A DNA stretch of 64,000 nucleotides from Rhexocercosporidium sp. MPI-PUGE-AT-0058 (lineage: Eukaryota; Ascomycota; Leotiomycetes; Helotiales), in NCBI GenBank assembly GCA_020746875.1, contig JAGTJL010000011.1, positions 930,001 through 994,000 on the forward strand, given 5' to 3'. Made by a program: the position numbers and the translations under genes. Positions 9,835 to 21,600 of this stretch are shown piece by piece; the stretch's first letter is position 1; every line of letters begins with the position of its first letter. Under the pieces are notes generated by a model. The model did no database searches. It was not told the origin of the DNA and saw nothing but the letters and a program-made list of their open reading frames with translations.

Positions 9835-10860
9835 ATGACTTTCCATCCTGACAAGCTGCCTAATCTTGAAGGCAAAGTTTTCATAGTAACAGGAGGGAAT
9901 TCCGGAATGTAAATCTCCCATCTTCCCTCACCTAGAAGCTCATATCACTAATATCACCAAAACAGAGGCTATTACACCGTCGCTCATCTCGCCAAACACG
10001 GTGCCCATGTTTACATGTGCGCACGTTCACCGGACAAGGGCCAAAGAGCCATTGCCAACATCAAGAAAATGCATCCCACGGCCAACCTCAACATCGGTCT
10101 TTTGCAAATGGATCTCATGGACCTATCCAGCGTCGTCGCAGCCGCCAAACGCTTCCTCACTCTTGAAACGTCCCTCCATGGCCTAGTCAACAACGCAGGT
10201 ATCATGGCGACGCCGTTCGAGATGACGAAAAATGGGCACGAAGCTCAATGGCAGACCAATTACCTCGCGCACTGGGTGTTGACAGATCATCTCCTTCCCC
10301 TGATGCTCCAAACATCAAAGACTCTTCCGAAAGGAAGTGTCCGTATCGTCAACCTAACTTCGTCAGGCCACTTAAGTGCGCCGAAAGGCGGGATCAACTT
10401 TGACGACCTATCACTCAAAGAAGCCGGGCCATGGCCACGGTATGGACAGAGCAAGCTTGCTAATGTCTTACACACCAAGACTTTACACAAACAATACGGA
10501 CCCGGCTCTCCAAGTTCTCGGAACGGAAAGGGCGAGATCTGGGTTTCGTGCATACATCCAGGTCTGGTTGAGACGAACCTTGCCACATCGGTGGAAGGGA
10601 TGAGTTCGGGAATGACGAGTGTTCTTTCAGTGTTGCGAACATTTGGGTTGATGTATACTGCTGATAAGGGGTCGTGGAGTAGTTTGTTTTGTGCGGCGAG
10701 TACGGATATGAAGGCTGAGCAGAGTGGGACGTATATTGAGATCAATAAACGATTTGGGGAGCCGTGGTGGCAGAGTGGTGCGGCGAAGGATGCGAAGCTG
10801 GCAGAGGAGTTGGAGGGGTGGACTAAGGAGGCCATGAGGAAGGAAGGGTGGATTGCGTAG
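9835..10860 (+). CDS. Short-chain dehydrogenase/reductase, 322 aa
   Basis: Exons are 9835-9908 and 9966-10860, with a 57-nt intron inside the cofactor motif. Splicing restores TGGNSGIG, the Rossmann NAD(P) motif (residues ~19-26), followed by GAHVYMCARSPDKGQ. LVNNAGIM is the structural NNAG motif, VNLTSSGH carries the catalytic Ser, and YGQSKLAN is the YxxxK catalytic pair. Length and layout resemble retinol-dehydrogenase/WW-oxidoreductase-like fungal SDRs, which reduce or oxidise lipid or polyketide carbonyls; the real substrate cannot be read. There is no clear membrane segment at the N-terminus. The divergent bZIP gene may be its regulator, but that is inference from position only. Confidence 0.88.
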
Positions 10861-11043
10861 GTCGAGACGTTTCTGACTTAGAAATAGGTTGGATACTTTT
10901 TCACTTGTATTCTTTTGTTTATAGTTTAGAATGTTGCATTTATTCCATTATGAATCGGAAGAGAGGACGACGCAATGCCGAATTATGCAAGCTTCTTTCG
11001 AAGGCAACGCAGTCTAATTTTAATCATCCTGATCCATCAACAT

Positions 11044-12808
11044 CTACGACCGATATCTAAAACCAGGTGTACACAAATCCGTCACATCCTCATAATCATG
11101 CGCAGTTAATTGCCTTTTGCCAGGCGCGACCTCTGCCTCCAATGCTGCAGCTTCTCCTTCCTCGCGATCTCTCCTCTTGTTCACGAAATTGAGGTAGAAT
11201 CTTAGCCCAAGCGATACGAAGACCACGAGACCGTAGCAGATCAGGATGGCTTTGAACGCTGTGGGGTAGCCTCTAGAATGCGAGAGAAGAGTAAATCAGT
11301 CAAGGCGAGAAAATGAGGGTCGGTGGGCAGAGGAGGGGAAGACAGGAGATAGAAGGGGAGACATACGCAGCTTTCTCAGAGGTCTTGAAAGTTTGCGGCC
11401 CGGAAATGTTGCCTGCGCAGTAAGTGAGGAAGATTATAGCCGTAACCGTCATCTTCTTTGTGACGCCTTTGTAATTCGATGAGACGAGGCCAAGGGAGAG
11501 GGGGATTGCTCCGGGGCCTGTTTGGAGCTACAGGATGGTCAGAAACACGAAACTTGTTAAGCGTTGGGAGTAAATAAGGACATACGCAATAATAAGCCAA
11601 CAAACGAACACCCTTCGTTTTCACAGAGAAAATTATCGCACTTCCCACCACCGGCGGTATAACCACGGCGATAATCAAGAACGTCGTTATATTCTTGAAT
11701 CTACTAGCAAGCCACCCCGTGCCTAGGATAGTACTCATGGCAATTACGGACGCAGGGAGTGTTACGAGCGTTGTCTCGAGGGACGTGAAGCCGAAGCTTT
11801 TCAGTGCGAGATTCCCGAAACTGCCAGTTCCGCCATTGGGGATCTGCGTTAGGACTGAGATGGCGGCGAAGAAGTAGGTTTTCGGATCGGCGAGGCATTC
11901 GAGTACTTGGTCTATTTTCCAGCGGCTGTTTATTGGATCGACACGTCCTGTGCCCCCAGAAACTACTCGGTCCTCTGCGTATTGCTTTTCTTCTTCGGTG
12001 AGGAAGGTTGCGGAGTTGATGGTGTCGGGGAGGAGAAGGAATACGAAGATGCTCCAGAGACTGGTCATTACGCCGAAGATCTGAGTGAATGGGTTTAGCG
12101 AGATGAATCATTCATGAATGCTGTGAGAATTATGTGGTACGTACGATGAACATCCACTGCCATGGATGAAGAGGATAGTCAATTTGGCCGATTCCGTATG
12201 CTAAAAGAGACGCCAGAAAGCCACCACAACTATTTCCTGCAAACCACACTCCTGTACGAGCTGGGATCTCATCTCGAGTATACCAAATCGACGTCACATA
12301 TACAAAAGCAGGGGATATAGTTGCTTCCTTTTGGACATCGAACAAATCAGTTCTCACACCTAAGCTCAACACTCACACATGAAGCACGAAAACATACCGC
12401 AACACCCAACAAAAACCGACAAGTAGCCAACCCTCCAAAACTCGTGCAAGCCGCCGTCGACGCCACAATAGCGCCCCAAAGCAGAATAACACCTGACAAG
12501 TATTTGCCGATCGGGAGTCTCTGAATAAGAATCGTAGTCGGGTATTCAAAAACCAAATATCCGAAATAGAAGATGGATGAAACCCAGGAATATTGTTTCC
12601 CGATTAGGTGGTTGTCTTCAGTGAGGCCAAAGACCGCGGCAGAGGAGAGGATAGTTTTGTCCATGAAGTTTAGGTTGTAGGTTATGAACATTATGGCGAG
12701 GATGCGAGTGTCGATTTTGCGGATTACGCGCTTGGCGAGGATGCGTGTAGAGTGGCTTGGTTCTTGGATCTCCGACTGAGCGATGGTGGTGGGGGGTTGG
12801 GGTGGCAT
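11044..12808 (-). CDS. MFS permease, allantoate/pantothenate (Dal5/ACS) family, 492 aa
   Basis: Five exons: 12808-12398, 12327-12145, 12080-11586, 11527-11367 and 11272-11044; all phases agree. Family landmarks are FMDKTILSSAAVFGL in TM1, YFGYLVFEYPTTILIQRLP, the ARTGVWFAGNSCGGFLASLL helix, GPGAIPLSLGLVSSNYKG and a late NISGPQTFKTSEKA, ending with the acidic cytosolic tail DYEDVTDLCTPGFRYR that is characteristic of Dal5-like proteins. The family moves organic anions such as allantoate, ureidosuccinate, pantothenate or nicotinate with protons across the plasma membrane; the substrate here is unknown. An upstream in-frame ATG at 12958 would add 50 residues. I prefer 12808 because family members start with a short polar tail. 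Confidence 0.86.
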
Positions 12809-13205
12809 GTTTGCCGCTGCTGCTGTTGTTGTCGTGTGAAGCGTGTCCTCCACATTAACAATGGCTTGGTATTGGGGCAAGTTCCAAGCAAGTTGAAACC
12901 TGGCAGAAACAGAAAAAAGGAAAGTTTGAAGGTCGGATTTTATGTATCTCTCGTACATTTGATCGTTCGTTTCTCGGCGCTGATGTTGTAGATAAGAAAT
13001 GGAACGTTGCCCGATGAGTGCCGATGAAGTTCTTCAGGAGTGGGAGTGCGTGGGATAAGAGGGCGCTGCCACCCGCCTTGGCATATGCTTGTTCTGGCCA
13101 CCATGACTTGGCCGTCGAGATTTAAACTTTGGAGTTACGTGAGCGACGTCGAGGAAGTAAACTTGATCTGAGGATTTGGTTGGAAGACTGCTATAGTAAC
13201 AAACC
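12809..13205. other. Intergenic region between permease and deaminase genes
   Basis: No gene is visible. It should carry the permease promoter (minus strand) and the 3' end of the deaminase gene. If the permease starts at 12958 instead, the first 150 bases are coding. Confidence 0.4.
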
Positions 13206-14472
13206 TCAATACTTCAAACAAGCCCTCTCAAAATTATCCAGTTCCCTGGTAAGCTCCTGCTTAAGAGCATCCGAAGCCCAGCAGATCTCAACCGCATTCC
13301 TCTGCAACTGAATCATCTCGTGATCTGCAAACCGACATTTCTCCTGTACCAAATACAAATTATGCAAGACCCAATTATCCTCCATATACGCAGGGTCATC
13401 ACTCGCAACAGCAATCTTGATACCTTCATCAAAGAGTTTCCTAATCCTCAGAAAAACCTCTCTCTCAGCCGTATGCCTCACATATGCACACGGACAAACC
13501 GTCATCCCAGCCTCTTTCTCTTTAATCACTTTCACAAGCTCCTCTCTATCTGCAGCATTCAAGCCGTGATCGATGCGATCTGCGCCAGAGCCGCCCAGTT
13601 CTTCAGCTACTTGGCGGATGTGCTCGTGCGTGTTTTTCTGGTTGAAATCGCAGTGAGATGTTATTTTGAACCCGTCAGCTCGGGCTCGCTTGAAGAGAGC
13701 GTCAAAGAGGTTTGAGGGCCGGTCGAGCTCATCCGAGTCGAGGCCGATCCCGACGATCATGTCTTTGTAAGGGAGGGCGGCTTCGTATGCTTCTATTGCA
13801 GACTCAGGGGACATGTCGCGGAGGATGCACATGATCCATTGGGATTTGACCTAAAATCCGAATAAAAATCCGGATCCTCAGATATTCAGAAGGCCGACTT
13901 ACCTTAAAATGCTCTTCAGCATGCCCCTGGGCCCTCCTAAAACCATTCATAATAACATCCATTCCAATTCCCCTTCTAGTATGTCCCTGCCCATCAAAGA
14001 AAACCTCAGAATATCTAACATTCATCTCCTCAGCCCGCTTAAAATACCCCACCGCGAGATCGAAAAAGTCATCCTCGTCCCTCAATAAATCAAAGCCCCC
14101 GTAATAGATCTCGAAGAACGTGAAACATTTCTCGCGGTTTTGAGTTTCGGTAGACGCCAATGTGGATTCGGATGGAGATACGGATGCAGCGCCAATCCGG
14201 CCGCGGATCTGCGTGTACGCTTCCTGTACAGCGGAGAGGGTGGGAAGGGGGTGTTTGGAGGGGCCGGATGTGAGGGAAATGGAATGTTTTTGGGCGAGGC
14301 GGAAACATAGGGAGGGCGTTAGGGTACCTTCGATGTGGATGTGTAGTTCGAGTTTTGGTATTTCTGTTATGAGGGAGAGGGGATTAAGGAGGTGCCGTTC
14401 TCGGGTCTCGCGGCGGGTGGTGTAAGTTAAGACTTGGGTTGATAGTTCTTGTGGTGGTGGTGAATTTGCCAT
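13206..14472 (-). CDS. Adenosine/adenine deaminase-like metallohydrolase, 404 aa, altered HAGE motif
   Basis: Exons are 14472-13903 and 13850-13206, with a 52-nt intron. The amidohydrolase layout is clear: KLELHIHIEGTLTPSL gives the N-terminal metal-binding HxH, NVRYSEVFFDGQGHTRRGI matches the Aah1-like clade, RIDHGLNA supplies the next active-site His, and VASDDPAYM the metal-binding Asp. The usual catalytic HAGE motif, however, reads HCDFNQKNTHEHIRQ: the His is kept but the catalytic Glu position is replaced. I recall similar HCD motifs in a fungal sub-group annotated as adenosine deaminase, so activity or substrate may differ from Aah1. The ATG at 14472 is preferred; an open frame extends to 14715. 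Confidence 0.83.
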
Positions 14473-14899
14473 TTTCGAAATGGCAGTAATTTGATGTATG
14501 GGAGATGATTTAAGGACATGCCGATGTGGGTGAGAGTAGTCACTTAATTCTGAGGTGTTGAAGAGGGATGGGGGACTTCGCCTTGTTTCGCTTGTTCTCG
14601 GTAGTACGAAGGGTGGGGAACGAGGAGGGCAACATTGGCGACTCTTCCACTTTCTTTTCCCAGGTTTTACTAGTTGTCCAGATACAGTTAGTAAGAATGG
14701 TATTTGTATAATCACAAGCCTCTCGGTCTAAATCCGAGCCTCTCTCCTCGTTAAGAAGCGTATACTCTTCTCGCTACGCAGAAGTGGAAGTGGCAACGAA
14801 CAAGGAGCTTAGAATGAGGATTTTTTGTCATCAATATCTATATATTGCCGATTAATTTTTCTCTCTTAGACTTCGCTTTCGGTTAGTAAGCTTGCTGCT
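14473..14899. other. Intergenic region upstream of the deaminase gene
   Basis: No gene is seen. It should contain the deaminase promoter. The deaminase frame stays open without stops to 14715, so the true start could be slightly upstream. Confidence 0.35.
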
Positions 14900-14919
14900 C
14901 TTGCTCAGGCGCTAATCAC

Positions 14920-15770
14920 TCAACTCACCAGAGCTGCATAGGCATCCTGAGCAAGATTTACCACATCGTCACGTGCTTTGACTTCTCGCTTTTTAACGAA
15001 TCGTACTTGATCTGACCTCTGCTTTCTCACATTACTTTTGTCAAGTTTTACGAGATGCTCAAGGAGCCTAAAAAAGTTCCGAAGGAACCCAAAGTGGACA
15101 CTTTCCAAATATATACTCAGTGCTTTGCCTACGGTGTAAGTTGGATCAACATGAATGTCCCTAAGGAAACTACTTCTTTTCCTTCTATAAATTCCCGGAC
15201 ATCCTTGGCTTCGCCCGACTACCCGAAGCACCGAGCAGGCGCACCCGCGCAATTGCAAAGTTGTACTTGTTATCGAGCGTGAAGGGGAAGGTATTGAAAT
15301 TGACGGTAATAGGAGTGACAGTGGAGTCGGTCTGGTTCTTACCATACTGGTTAGGGGAAGAGGCAAAAGGGTCGCTTCCGTTGGGGTTGGTGAAGGTGGC
15401 GGCGGCATTGAGAGTAGCGAGTAATTAATTCCTGGATATATGTGTAGGCTCCGGAGATGCTGTCGCTAAGGGTGGGTCCGTTGGGAATAGGAACAGCATT
15501 CTGTGCCAGTGTCGCTGTGAAGACGCGGAGGTCCTGACTTAGGTAGGGGTAGTTGTTGTTTTGCACATCTTGGTTCTGGAAGTAGGGGTGGTCGGCACCG
15601 ACAATGAGTTCAAATTGTATCGAGGTGGTGTAGCCAAAGCTGATGAGGTCGCCGTCGCCAGGAATGCTATTGCCGAAAATTTTCCCCCAGTGAAGGTAGT
15701 ATTGACCCAGTCGGATCGGCCTGCATTGGGTGAGGGTACATATTTTAAAAGATTCGCTGCCTAGGCCTGG
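14920..15770 (-). pseudogene. Decayed gene of unknown family with several frameshifts
   Basis: Read on the minus strand, coherent protein-like segments follow one another but jump frame. YVPSPNAGRSDWVNTTFTGG (near 15700) continues one frame over as IFGNSIPGDGDLISFGYTTS through QNNNYPYLSQDLRVFTATLA to GPTLSDSISGAYTYIQELI (near 15430). It then continues in another frame as LNAAATFTNPNGSDPF through VTPITVNFNTFPFTLDNKYN to FAIARVRLLGASGS (near 15230), and shifts again to GEAKDVREF. One break lies in a G5-A4-T4 run. In-frame stops occur between segments. I do not recognise the family with certainty; the segments read like a soluble, perhaps secreted, fungal protein. It lies beside another decayed gene. 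Confidence 0.6.
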
Positions 15771-15986
15771 AGCACGTGCAGGAGACTAAGATTATTTATT
15801 CTTGTTTTCTTTTTTTTTTTGGCAGGAAGAATGGCTTTCTGGTCTGGTAATTGTATCATAATGGGGTATCAAATACTATGATTTTTGAAACCCAAGTATC
15901 CCTCTCGTATTACACTCCTTGGCATCTCCATGTTCAATGACCTCATCTAATTGTCAACCTTCTTCGCGCTAGCCCATCATTCACAT

Positions 15987-17173
15987 CTACATCAGAAGAC
16001 CAGCAGCAATAACCAACGGAGCGCTCATGACCCATCCAGCAACTTTATTTGTCCCGCCCATCACTAACGAAGCAGAGCCAACGAAGACTTTCGGAGCCGG
16101 GGTTGATGGTATGATTATCTAACTATCCATGTCAGTTCCAAGGAACTTCTAGCCTCGAACAGAAGCAAACATACCGAATCACTTACGTGGGCAACACCGT
16201 TCTCTAAGATCTGGTTTGAAGCGATAATCTTTGCTTTGTTGACATAATAGTCGTTTCCTCTTACTGTGATGGTGATGTTCGTTCCTCCCTGTGTCCGATA
16301 CGAGGCACCATTCGTTAGCGAGGGCAGGTATCCGACGAAGTTAGGTATGATGTGTCCTGACAGCAAGCTTGCCGACGAAATGTAGTTGCTGGTTGCATTA
16401 GCCCCGGAGACGGCAGCGTTCGAAGGGATGAAACATGTTATCGCAGGCGTATTACCAAGTGTCGAGGTCATGTCAGACGAGTTGCCTAGGCGAGTGAATG
16501 AGGTGTGACAGTTCGCGATGGCGTCGAGGACAGGGCTTCGGGAAGAGTAAAGTACATTTCGAAGAGTAAGAGTCAGTTTAATGACTGGGTAGTTTGGGCA
16601 ACTCACGAGTCGACAATATGGATGAGCCCTCCATCGTAAGGGATATTAACTTGGGTGATGCTGACGTAGTCTCCCAGCCCAGTAAATATTTTCAACAGAG
16701 AAGGCGCCGATGTGGTATTGGCATTACGTCGAAGAGGCGACGAGGCTCATCGTTTGGCGGCATTTCTCTGAGTGACATTGAGCGGATTCTACACAGCCGA
16801 CTGGCCTGCGCCATGGAGGTTCGCCGTGTTATCGTTCGACTCCAAGGTCTTGCCAGTCCCTTCGCTCATGTCACCAAGAGTGTTAGTTGTTTTGATTGAT
16901 ACCATGGTATAGCAGGCCTTGGTTGGCGGTTTGACGCTTGCCTTTGCGTCGATATGGGTAGGCACTTCCACCAATAGGAGCGAAGACGGTCTGGGCTTGG
17001 CTGGACAAGAAGACGACTGCAACTGTAGGATCGGACTGTATCTGGGTTGCAAAGTTAGAAGTACCAGCACTTTGAAGGGCTTCGACGAGGGTAGTTGCTT
17101 GTACAATAACCAGGAGGCTAATCGCCAAAAGGAACAGGAAGTATGGAGTCCACATTTTGCTTTGAGCGATCAT
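15987..17173 (-). pseudogene. Fasciclin (FAS1) domain protein, broken by stop and frameshifts
   Basis: The frame starting at ATG 17173 gives a signal peptide (YFLFLLAISLLVIVQA) and the start of a FAS1 domain (TLVEALQSAGTSNFA, then TVFAPIGGSAY). The frame breaks near 16890: the homologous text resumes as NTLGDMSEGTGKTLES and GAGQSAV, then meets an in-frame TAG and continues NPLNVT. A third frame carries LLKIFTGLGDYVSIT and YDGGLIHIVD (near 16640). A second FAS1 unit follows (ITCFIPSNAAVSG...ILENGVAH). The last exon, 16118-15987, ends in a hydrophobic tail (GWVMSAPLVIAAGLLM) like a GPI-anchor signal. FAS1 proteins are secreted adhesion proteins. The acceptor before the second unit also seems lost. 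Confidence 0.65.
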
Positions 17174-17380
17174 GGCGATTCGAGTACTGGTCAGAGAATA
17201 TTTTGAATATCAGGAACGACAGTGGAGGCAAGCAAAGAGATATGGTGTTGATTTTTGGATGTGATGTAACTAATATGTACAAACTGGACTTGAATTGAAA
17301 TTACAACTGCCATCGAGCCTTGCTTCTGTCTGAGCTTAGAGTTCGTAAAACCGTTTAACTTAGTCCAACTCGCCCCGAAA

Positions 17381-18211
17381 TCATGAATATCCTACAGGTA
17401 GAGTCTTGATTGGTTCGAGCTTAATGTAATCCTCGAGATTGATGTCTTTGAAGTCTCCCAGATTTTGGTATTGATGCCCCAACGGTTTGTCTGGATGAAA
17501 TAACACCGGATCATCTACCTCCTTCTTCCCGAATATGTTCAAATACTCAAAGACATTCTTGTCGAAGTTGAATATCCCCCTCTCGGCATCCAGTCTCATG
17601 GTGGCGCTAAAAGGCTGATCTTTGGGATTTTGGACGATAATGGCACCGCGATAACCAGGGACAACTCCTTTTGCTGCTTTTTTCGCTTCTGTGCAATCCC
17701 AGATCACCATATTATCCGTTGCCACCTCCGAGCTTTTCTTCCACCCACTCAGTTTCAACTCATATTCCCTATTGATCTTCCTAGCCATCTCTTCATCGAT
17801 GTGTAGTGTTGCACCAGTCGGTCCCAGAGGTAACTCTCCACCAGCCGTCAGGGTATTTGACCTTTCTTCGGTGAATATCTTCCCTCTCAGTTCCTCCGGC
17901 GCGAGCTTGATGACCTTTGGGTGGGATGTGGTTTCTCCACTTCCACTGTGGTTTCGAAACTCAATGTTGATGTGGAAGTTTCTAATACGTTTGGATGCTG
18001 GTCGGAACTTGAAAACGAATCGGAGAATTATTAAGGCTGCGGGATTACCACTGTGAAGGCCGTATTGCACAGTGTCGATCCTGACATTCACTAAGGTTTT
18101 GTCATCGGGGTCGTATTCCAATGCATTTTCTCGTGTGCTCGGATCGCCAGGTGGGTTGTGCTGCGGTCTGAGTTGACCGGCTTTAGGTTGCAGATCTAGC
18201 AAGAAGTCCAT
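17381..18211 (-). CDS. Uncharacterised fungal protein, 276 aa, divergent from CHAT gene
   Basis: Single-exon ORF from ATG 18211. There is no signal peptide or obvious membrane helix. Predicted strand-rich segments (LVNVRIDTVQYGLHSGNPAA and ILRFVFKFRPASKRIRNFHI) precede a Gly-rich part (TAGGELPLGPTGATLHIDEE), a conserved-looking core (DNMVIWDCTEAKKAAKGVVP, GYRGAIIVQNPK) and a tail with DDPVLFHPDKP. From memory, this arrangement resembles an uncharacterised Pezizomycotina family with the pattern N-x-V-W-x-L-x-E...GIPxxxRxAxLL, but I cannot name a domain. It lies head to head with the CHAT gene across 392 bp. It could be a CHAT substrate or partner; that is inference only. Confidence 0.7.
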   Translation of the reverse strand: MDFLLDLQPKAGQLRPQHNPPGDPSTRENALEYDPDDKTLVNVRIDTVQYGLHSGNPAALIILRFVFKFRPASKRIRNFHINIEFRNHSGSGETTSHPKVIKLAPEELRGKIFTEERSNTLTAGGELPLGPTGATLHIDEEMARKINREYELKLSGWKKSSEVATDNMVIWDCTEAKKAAKGVVPGYRGAIIVQNPKDQPFSATMRLDAERGIFNFDKNVFEYLNIFGKKEVDDPVLFHPDKPLGHQYQNLGDFKDINLEDYIKLEPIKTLPVGYS

Positions 18212-18603
18212 AATTATATAGTCGATTTAGAAAAAGGGATAAACCAAGTCGATTCGGAGGAAGGATTGAAGTTACTGCTGCTATTTCATGGAGTGAAGTG
18301 ATCCTGCAGCTATTCCTGAGGCATTCATACAGGTCTCACCATACCCCTCGTTTTGCAGCAAGGCAGAAATTGGCGGTGAAACTACTCCCACCTTCCTATT
18401 CGCCCTGATATAAGTTATCTCAAGGTTACTTCACTCTCTATTCAAAGGATGACAACGAGCAAAAAACTGGCCTTTCACAAATGCCCGGTGCAAGCCTATG
18501 ACTATATTGTTAGACCTCTGTTACTGTTTCATTGGACTTTGCCAGGAAACTTCGAATCCTACTGATCAATTAAGCAATATCAGACCACGAAATAAGGCTG
18601 CCC
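18212..18603. promoter_or_regulatory. Shared intergenic region between unknown protein and CHAT gene
   Basis: This 392-bp spacer separates two divergently transcribed genes and must carry both promoters. I see no coding sequence and no strong repeat within it. Confidence 0.45.
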
Positions 18604-21600
18604 ATGGCAACTCTCACCTTGGCCGCGGTGGAGGAGGTAATCGCCGATAGTAGGCGTGAGAGTAGTGTTGGAAACTTCCCGGAGGCTCTTCTAACCTTGA
18701 GAGCACTAGATGGAGCTTCTAGTTCCGCTTTTCCTGTGCGTAAGGAGATTTGCAGACTACGCATCATCCTAGGCGACCACAAGTCGATCACTCTCTCACC
18801 ATCTGCTCCTCTCTCAATTGATCAACAGGAAAGTGAAACTTACAATGACCTTCTCTACATTCAACTTCACCTGAGTCGTATCAGTACAGGCGGAGATATT
18901 GCTCAGTCCCTACAATCAGCCAAGTCGCTATTTCAAAGGTATGAGAAGGATGTAACATCAGAGGAGTTGGAAAGTACGGTGGTGAGTTAGCCTAATCGGT
19001 TAAACCTATATGTGTTATCATATGACTTACGTACTAGCTTCTAATTCTGTACTACTCCCTTGAAGTCCATTACTTTTGGAAGCTATATGGCGATGGAATC
19101 CCTGACCCCAAAATTGACTACGACGGGACATTTTTGCAACAACTGACCTTCCACCTGACAAGAGAAGGATTTTATTTCGAAACCCTTGAGCTACTTGAGC
19201 ACTTCGTGAAAGACTCCGAACCTCAAATCGAAGCACTCGCATCCTCGCTACTGACTGAAGACAATCTCGCCGGCACCGCATGCCTGATCCGTTTGGCTGT
19301 GATTCATGGTAGAAATGGAGACACCGATAAAGTTTCAGAACTTCTTAATTTACTCGACCAACTTCTTTCTGACGACCACAAGATTGCTAGGATACAATGT
19401 GAACTCATATCCCAAAGATTCCTTGAAACCAGTCCCAACCAGTCCGAGAGAATAGAGCGGCTTCTCCAGTTATCCGAAACCCTGTCAGATCTCGGAGACT
19501 ATAATACGGCTTTACAAGCTCTTGAATATGCCGCTGAGGTCGAATCAACACTTCTCGCTTCGGGACAGACCAGAGAGCACGCCGTACGAATCCATGCCAG
19601 TTTACAACAAGTTTGTGAACGCAGTGGAGATCATCTCAGTCAGACACTGTTCCAATTTCGCAACTGCGATGTCATCAACTCGGTTACTGGCGATCTATCT
19701 GTTGCCTTGAACGAACGAGAGAAGCTCCTATCTGCACCACTCTGCTCGAAGCTTCCCTATTTTCAGAGGTTTCACCGTCGTCAATGGGCTGAGTACTTTA
19801 TGCTACACCAACGAGAAAATGCTTTGCGTCATGCCAATCTTTACCTTGAGTATTGTCGGAATTACAGGTGTGCAGAGGAACAATCCGTTGCAGAAAACAT
19901 GCGAACTCAGACGGAATTGCAGCCAGCGCGAATGTCTGAAGATGCCCGAGAAGCCGCACTTGAAGGGATCTGCATGCGACTTCAACAAGGGATAGAAGCC
20001 GACAAAAGGAATGAATGGTACATTTCCCAAGTTGAGAAGCAGCTTCTGTTGGTAGAAGCTCTGGAGGGGCTTGGGAGGATTCAAGAAGAAGAGCCGGAAG
20101 AAATCGCCCAAACCGCCATTAAGATATTGGATGATGCTATGTTTACGTGCGAGAAGATAAAATGGGAAAGTGAGAATATCTATCTGAAATTTGAGATCAT
20201 GTTCTTGAGAGGAGCGGCTTTTGATCTCTCGCAATCTTCCATTACCATGGATGAAGGCTCTCAGGCACTTTCCGTCAGGACAAACACCACCGCATATTCC
20301 CTACCAAGTCCACCAGTATCCTTCAAGAAGACTCAGTGTTTTCAGGAGCTTATGTTGGCAATTCGGAACGAGTCATTGACAACATTCCAGAGAGTGTTCG
20401 ACTATGTCTGGCTATGTATGGATAGACCGGATATCCACGAGGATTCCCTAAGGCGAGCTGAACTTCTTAACTTCAAAGGAATGCTCTACTATCTCCTTAT
20501 GGAATATGAGAGCCCAACAATAAGACAATTCTGGAACGTAGCAGGTTTCAACTCAATTGTCAAGGGATCCAACATGGCACTGGAGTGTTTCGAGGAAGCG
20601 TTTAACATAACCGACAAAGTAGGAAAAGACGTAACCGAGTTAAACAAATCCGCCGACAAAATGACAAAGTTGGTATCAGGGCAAGCGTATCTTACGAATG
20701 CAATCGAACTACTCATCTTCGAGATCGCACTGGAACTTTCTTTTGGCCTAGACGACAAGAGCCGAACCTGGGACTGGATCCAAAGGAGCAAAGCACGAGG
20801 CCTTTCAAATCTGCTCAGAAGTTCGCTAGACCCTGAAGATCTTCAAAGGGGCCCAGATTACCTCTCGCTTTCTAAAAGCCTAACGTTCGAAGATTTGCAA
20901 TTCATTCAAACAGCGTCAGCGCGAAAAATTGTCTTTGTAGACTGGATTTCTTTCGGTGCATGTGATCCAAAGCTTCTCTGCTTTTCATTCAGCATGGGCC
21001 GCGACGAAACAGGGCCGATCAGAGCATGTGAGATGATTGAGATTGATATACCTATGCAAGATCTTAAGGAAGCAGCACGAAGAATAACGGATGCAAGAAT
21101 GGATTCCCCGGATGCCTCGGATTATCTCCATCCCTTCATGCCTCTTATCGAACCTCTGGCCAACTCTAGTGAACCAGGAGATATATTGATATTATCACTA
21201 ACGGCACCGCTTCATGCAGTGCCGTTGCATACAGTTATCCTAGGTTCTAATCAACTACTCATTGAGAGAAACCCAGTCGTATATGTTCCATCACACTCCG
21301 CACTACTAAGTTGCCTTCAACGACTCTCAGCACCTGAACCTGGAGCCGAGAGGCCAGATGACTGGATTGCTTCTGTCTTCGGAGCTTATGATGACAATGA
21401 AAGGGATCCTTACACAGTCGAAGAAAGGAGGGAAATATACCACAGTCTTGAAAATCTAGCTATTGACCTTGGGACTACACCAGTACTAGGAACTAACCTC
21501 ACCAAAACATCCTTCAACCAACTATCCCAACAAGTCAACCTACTACATTTCCACGGCCACGGTATCTCCGATCCCGACATCCCAGAAAGAAATTCACTCG

